NCBI GenBank assembly: GCA_007123715.1
Contig: SKKO01000184.1
Coordinates: forward strand, 1 to 37,344
Length of the DNA stretch: 37,344 nt
Reading direction: 5' to 3'
Origin: Balneolaceae bacterium
Lineage (GTDB): Bacteria > Bacteroidota > Rhodothermia > Balneolales > Balneolaceae
Shown: positions 34,768 through 37,344 of the stretch, in pieces
How positions within the stretch are numbered: position 1 is the first letter of the stretch
How the letters are laid out: the number at the start of each line of letters is the position of its first letter
The notes under the pieces: model-generated
What the model saw: the letters and a program-made list of their open reading frames with translations, nothing else
Databases searched by the model: none
Told to the model about the DNA's origin: nothing
Program-made: the position numbers and the translations under genes

Positions 34768-34836
34768 ATAAACTTGCCGGCCAAGGGGAACATGTTTCCG
34801 ACTGCCAATACCAAAACCAAAAACGAAACAGAAAAA

Positions 34837-35853
34837 ATGGAAAATATCAGGCCATCTATCATACTAATTATATTGTTCATCATCTCTTTTTCTGCCTGTG
34901 GTGAACAGCAAAGGACAGAAGAACGTGCTATGCAGGCTGAAAGCGTGATTGCAGATAGCGGAAATGAATGGGTTCAACTCACCGAAATGCCTACTCCACG
35001 TTCTGAGATTGATGGGGTTATCTATGAAGGTGTAATCTATGTTGCCGGCGGATTTTTCAATGGAAATGAAACATCGGGCGCCTTTGAAGCTTATCACGTT
35101 GAAGAAGGCCGCTGGGAAGTGCTGCCGGATATGCCTCAGCCGGCACACCATCCCGCAGTTGCAGCCGCAGACGGGAATATATACGTAAGCGGCGGCTGGT
35201 ATCAATTTGGTGAAATTCAGCAGAATGTATCCGCTTTCTGGGCTTACAGCATCGAAGACGGCGAGTGGTTTCAAAAAGCTGACATGCCTTATACAAGAGG
35301 CGCTCACAGGAAAATACACTTTGATGGCGCCATCTATGTGATTACCGGTGCAGGACCGGAACCGGGTGACATCCTTAGATATGATATTGAAAACAACAGC
35401 TGGGATGTTCTCGATGTAAAACTGGAGCGGACCCGTGACCATGCCGCTATCACGCTGGCCGGTGATCACCTCTTTATCATCTCCGGCAGAGGCGCCGGAA
35501 CCGAACAGCCCAGAGTAGACCTTTTTAATCTGGCAACATATGAATTCCAAAGACTTCCGGATATCCCCACTCCTCGCGGAGGTCATACCGCCGAATATGC
35601 CAATGGCAGGGTTTATGTAGTTGGAGGCGAAGTTGGCGGTGACAACCCTTATGCATTAGAAAGTGTCGAAGTATATGATATTGAACAAGGCGAGTGGTTG
35701 AGCGGCCTGAACCTGCCATATTCCATACACGGACATGCAAGTGCGCAGCATAAAGGGAAAGTTTTCACCATCGGCGGAGCAACCGGTGCCTTCTTCGCTA
35801 CTTTTGAGACACTAACAGGGAATAATTTTTCACTCGAAACAGAATCTGATTAA
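34837..35853 (+). CDS. Kelch-repeat lipoprotein
   Basis: This 338-aa protein starts at the ATG at 34837, followed by a lipoprotein signal (IILIILFIISFSAC, lipidated Cys at about residue 20) and a Kelch beta-propeller. Five to six blades of about 50 residues can be read from repeated R/H-GAxxxxGxIYVxGG patterns: GVIYEGVIYVAGGFFNG, AVAAADGNIYVSGGW, KIHFDGAIYVITGAG, AAITLAGDHLFIISGRG, AEYANGRVYVVGGEVGG and AQHKGKVFTIGGATG. A frame from TTG 34774 would bury the signal peptide and is not used. The function is unknown; position suggests surface binding of the glycan or a sialate-mutarotase-like role on free sugar. Confidence 0.88.
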   Translation: MENIRPSIILIILFIISFSACGEQQRTEERAMQAESVIADSGNEWVQLTEMPTPRSEIDGVIYEGVIYVAGGFFNGNETSGAFEAYHVEEGRWEVLPDMPQPAHHPAVAAADGNIYVSGGWYQFGEIQQNVSAFWAYSIEDGEWFQKADMPYTRGAHRKIHFDGAIYVITGAGPEPGDILRYDIENNSWDVLDVKLERTRDHAAITLAGDHLFIISGRGAGTEQPRVDLFNLATYEFQRLPDIPTPRGGHTAEYANGRVYVVGGEVGGDNPYALESVEVYDIEQGEWLSGLNLPYSIHGHASAQHKGKVFTIGGATGAFFATFETLTGNNFSLETESD

Positions 35854-35998
35854 TTCACAGTCAAAAATAAGACCCCTCATTAAACTTTTTAATAATTGGA
35901 AATATTGAAACCTTACGCATGCACCCGTAACAGCGGCTTTGACAAAAGTTTATGATCTTCATCGATACCCAACCTAAAATGTGCAAGAAACCTGCTCA
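35854..35998. other. Short gap before GH106
   Basis: This is a 145-bp gap. No terminator with a T tract and no exact -7 element is visible, so read-through from the Kelch gene is plausible. Confidence 0.4.
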
Positions 35999-37344
35999 AT
36001 GATCACTGCCAAAGTCCGTAAACATTCAACCCGAAAATCATCATTACGAAAAATTATCCTTGTAAGCCTGCTCTGTTGCATTATTAATGTGAATTTAGCA
36101 GATGCTTTTCAGCAGGCTGCCGTTTCAGAATTTTCAGAAAGTACAGATAAAAAAATACATGAGATTCAACGCCCTGATATCAGAAGTGAACAAAAAGCCT
36201 GGACACGCTGGTGGTGGATGGGCAATGCTGTGACAAAAGAAGGGATCACTCATCAGCTCGAAAAAATGGCTGAAGCAAATTTTGGCGGTGTCGAAATTTC
36301 ACCGATTTATGGTGTAGAAGGATTTGAAAGTACATCTGTTGATTATCTCTCTCCAGAATGGATGGATTTGCTTTCCCATACGGTTTCGGAGGGCAACAGA
36401 CTGGGCATGCGCATTGATATGATCACAGGCACCGGATGGCCTTTTGGCGGCGATCATGTCACAACAGAAGATGCCGCACGGAGGCTCGTTACACAAACTT
36501 ACAGGCTATCCGAAGGGCAAACGCTCCAAGAGCGTGTTCAGCTTTCAAACAGAAGAAACGCCGAAACAGCAGACCTTCACCTTCTGAAAGGGTACTCTTC
36601 TTCCGGACAAGCGGCTGACTTAACCTCTTTTGTAGATGATGCCGGCCGGTTAAACTGGACACCCGAACCCGGAAGCGGTAACTGGCAGCTGATCGCACTT
36701 TTCAATGATTGGACAAACATGCAGGTAAAACGTGCCGCTCCGGGTGCAGAGGGTCATGTGATGGATCCTTTTTCAGAAAAAGCACTCGAAAACTACCTGA
36801 CACGGTTTGATGCGGCATTTGAACCGTACGGTAATCGAATGTTGCGGGCCTTTTTCAACGATTCGTATGAAGTGGAACGGGCAAACTGGACGCACGATTT
36901 CTTTGACCAATTTCAAAAATACCGTGGTTATGATCTTCGGAATTTCGTTGGCCTGTTTTTTGGAGTTCAGAGTGCAAATCATGGTTATGAGAATTATGAA
37001 ACAACTCCAGATGAAATCCGACAGCGTATCAAAACCGACTTTCATCAAACCATTCACGACCTGGCCCTAAACCGGTTTGTAAAACCGTGGGTTGATTGGG
37101 CTCACTCGAAAGGCAGCCTTGCAAGAAATCAGGCTCACGGGTTCCCCGGTAATATTCTGGATATTTATGGCGCGGCTGATATTCCCGAAACGGAAATTTT
37201 TGGCCAGTCGCAGTTCAGAATACCCGGCCTGAGAAAAAATCAGGTTGTAAGCCATCGTGTGGATGCCCCTAACCCGCTTATCCTCAAGTTTGCCTCATCG
37301 GCCGCACACGTGGAGGGCAGGCTGCTCGCAAGTTCCGAAACAGC
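35999..37344 (+). CDS. GH106-type alpha-L-rhamnosidase, C-terminus beyond window
   Basis: An open frame from the ATG at 35999 to the window edge gives 448 codons of an expected 900-1100. A signal peptide (LRKIILVSLLCCIINVNLADA) is followed by AWTRWWWMGNAVTKEGITHQ, ANFGGVEISPIYGVEG and MRIDMITGTGWPFGG. These are hallmarks of the GH106 and related large (beta/alpha)8 glycoside hydrolases. Further on are FFNDSYEVERANWTHDFF, ARNQAHGFPGNILDIYGAAD and FASSAAHVEGRLL, all on the catalytic barrel. GH106 enzymes remove alpha-L-rhamnose, for example from rhamnogalacturonan II, arabinogalactan or ulvan-type glycans. With GH78 upstream, two rhamnosidase families are present in one run of genes. Confidence 0.9.
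   Translation, partial: MITAKVRKHSTRKSSLRKIILVSLLCCIINVNLADAFQQAAVSEFSESTDKKIHEIQRPDIRSEQKAWTRWWWMGNAVTKEGITHQLEKMAEANFGGVEISPIYGVEGFESTSVDYLSPEWMDLLSHTVSEGNRLGMRIDMITGTGWPFGGDHVTTEDAARRLVTQTYRLSEGQTLQERVQLSNRRNAETADLHLLKGYSSSGQAADLTSFVDDAGRLNWTPEPGSGNWQLIALFNDWTNMQVKRAAPGAEGHVMDPFSEKALENYLTRFDAAFEPYGNRMLRAFFNDSYEVERANWTHDFFDQFQKYRGYDLRNFVGLFFGVQSANHGYENYETTPDEIRQRIKTDFHQTIHDLALNRFVKPWVDWAHSKGSLARNQAHGFPGNILDIYGAADIPETEIFGQSQFRIPGLRKNQVVSHRVDAPNPLILKFASSAAHVEGRLLASSET

Noticed and set aside
34774-34836. Longer Kelch protein from TTG 34774
   Set aside because: It would place 21 polar residues before a clear lipoprotein signal peptide.
34864-35586. 240-codon minus-strand frame
   Set aside because: Antisense to the Kelch lipoprotein, whose repeats are plainly real.
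1-37344. tRNA, rRNA, transposase or phage genes
   Set aside because: All gaps were read on both strands for cloverleaf ends, rRNA text and transposase motifs; none was found. Very divergent small RNAs cannot be excluded by eye.

Overview
The window is a stretch of bacterial chromosome that reads as Bacteroidota/FCB group, most plausibly Balneolota (inference; no rRNA is present). The reasons are several matches to the Bacteroidota-type -7 element TACCTTTG, mostly weak Shine-Dalgarno sequences, tandem proline-rich TonB-like proteins, an exonuclease-DnaE fusion, Tat-exported Gfo/Idh/MocA oxidoreductases, and GH78 and GH106 rhamnosidases. Both ends are cut inside genes: an RND permease at the left and a GH106 glycoside hydrolase at the right. 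I found no rRNA, tRNA, CRISPR array, transposase or phage gene.

Layout. 1-3573 (-): an RND efflux pair, with adaptor and permease overlapping in ATGA. 3762-4142 (-): trxA with a clear intrinsic terminator. 4404-8630 (-): dnaE with an N-terminal DEDDh proofreading exonuclease and a PHP domain whose metal site looks lost. 8716-8865: an octamer-type tandem repeat. 8947-13159 (-): an alpha/beta-hydrolase lacking its nucleophile serine, a Gfo/Idh/MocA oxidoreductase, an FNT-family channel and a TIM-barrel glycosidase-like lipoprotein. 13335-15501 (+): hslO and ndh, one base apart. 15510-18443 (-): plsY-gpsA, then an AlbA_2/Schlafen-type protein and an IscA/ErpA-type Fe-S carrier. 18524-23996 (-): a lipoate block (lpdA, two tandem TonB-like paralogs, lipB, lipA). 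24494-27258 (-): an AGCS sodium:amino-acid symporter with no standard start codon, a DinB protein and a MarC protein. 27369-27824 (+): a GAF-type free methionine sulfoxide reductase.

28155-37344 is a carbohydrate locus. An IlvD/Edd-type sugar-acid dehydratase (-) is divergent from a (+) run of GH78 alpha-L-rhamnosidase, Tat-exported oxidoreductase, Kelch lipoprotein and GH106 rhamnosidase. The shared intergenic region holds two inverted repeats built on the same 10-bp word, which are good candidate operators. Together these genes suggest release and oxidation of L-rhamnose-containing glycans. No SusC/SusD pair is inside the window.

The points most worth a second look are: the DnaE fusion with its decayed PHP site; the hydrolase without serine or an HGN loop; the symporter without an ATG/GTG/TTG at its proper N-terminus; two intergenic arrays of 8-bp units that share unit order; a 27-nt identical element in the 3' regions of the diverged TonB paralogs; and the candidate operators of the rhamnose locus.
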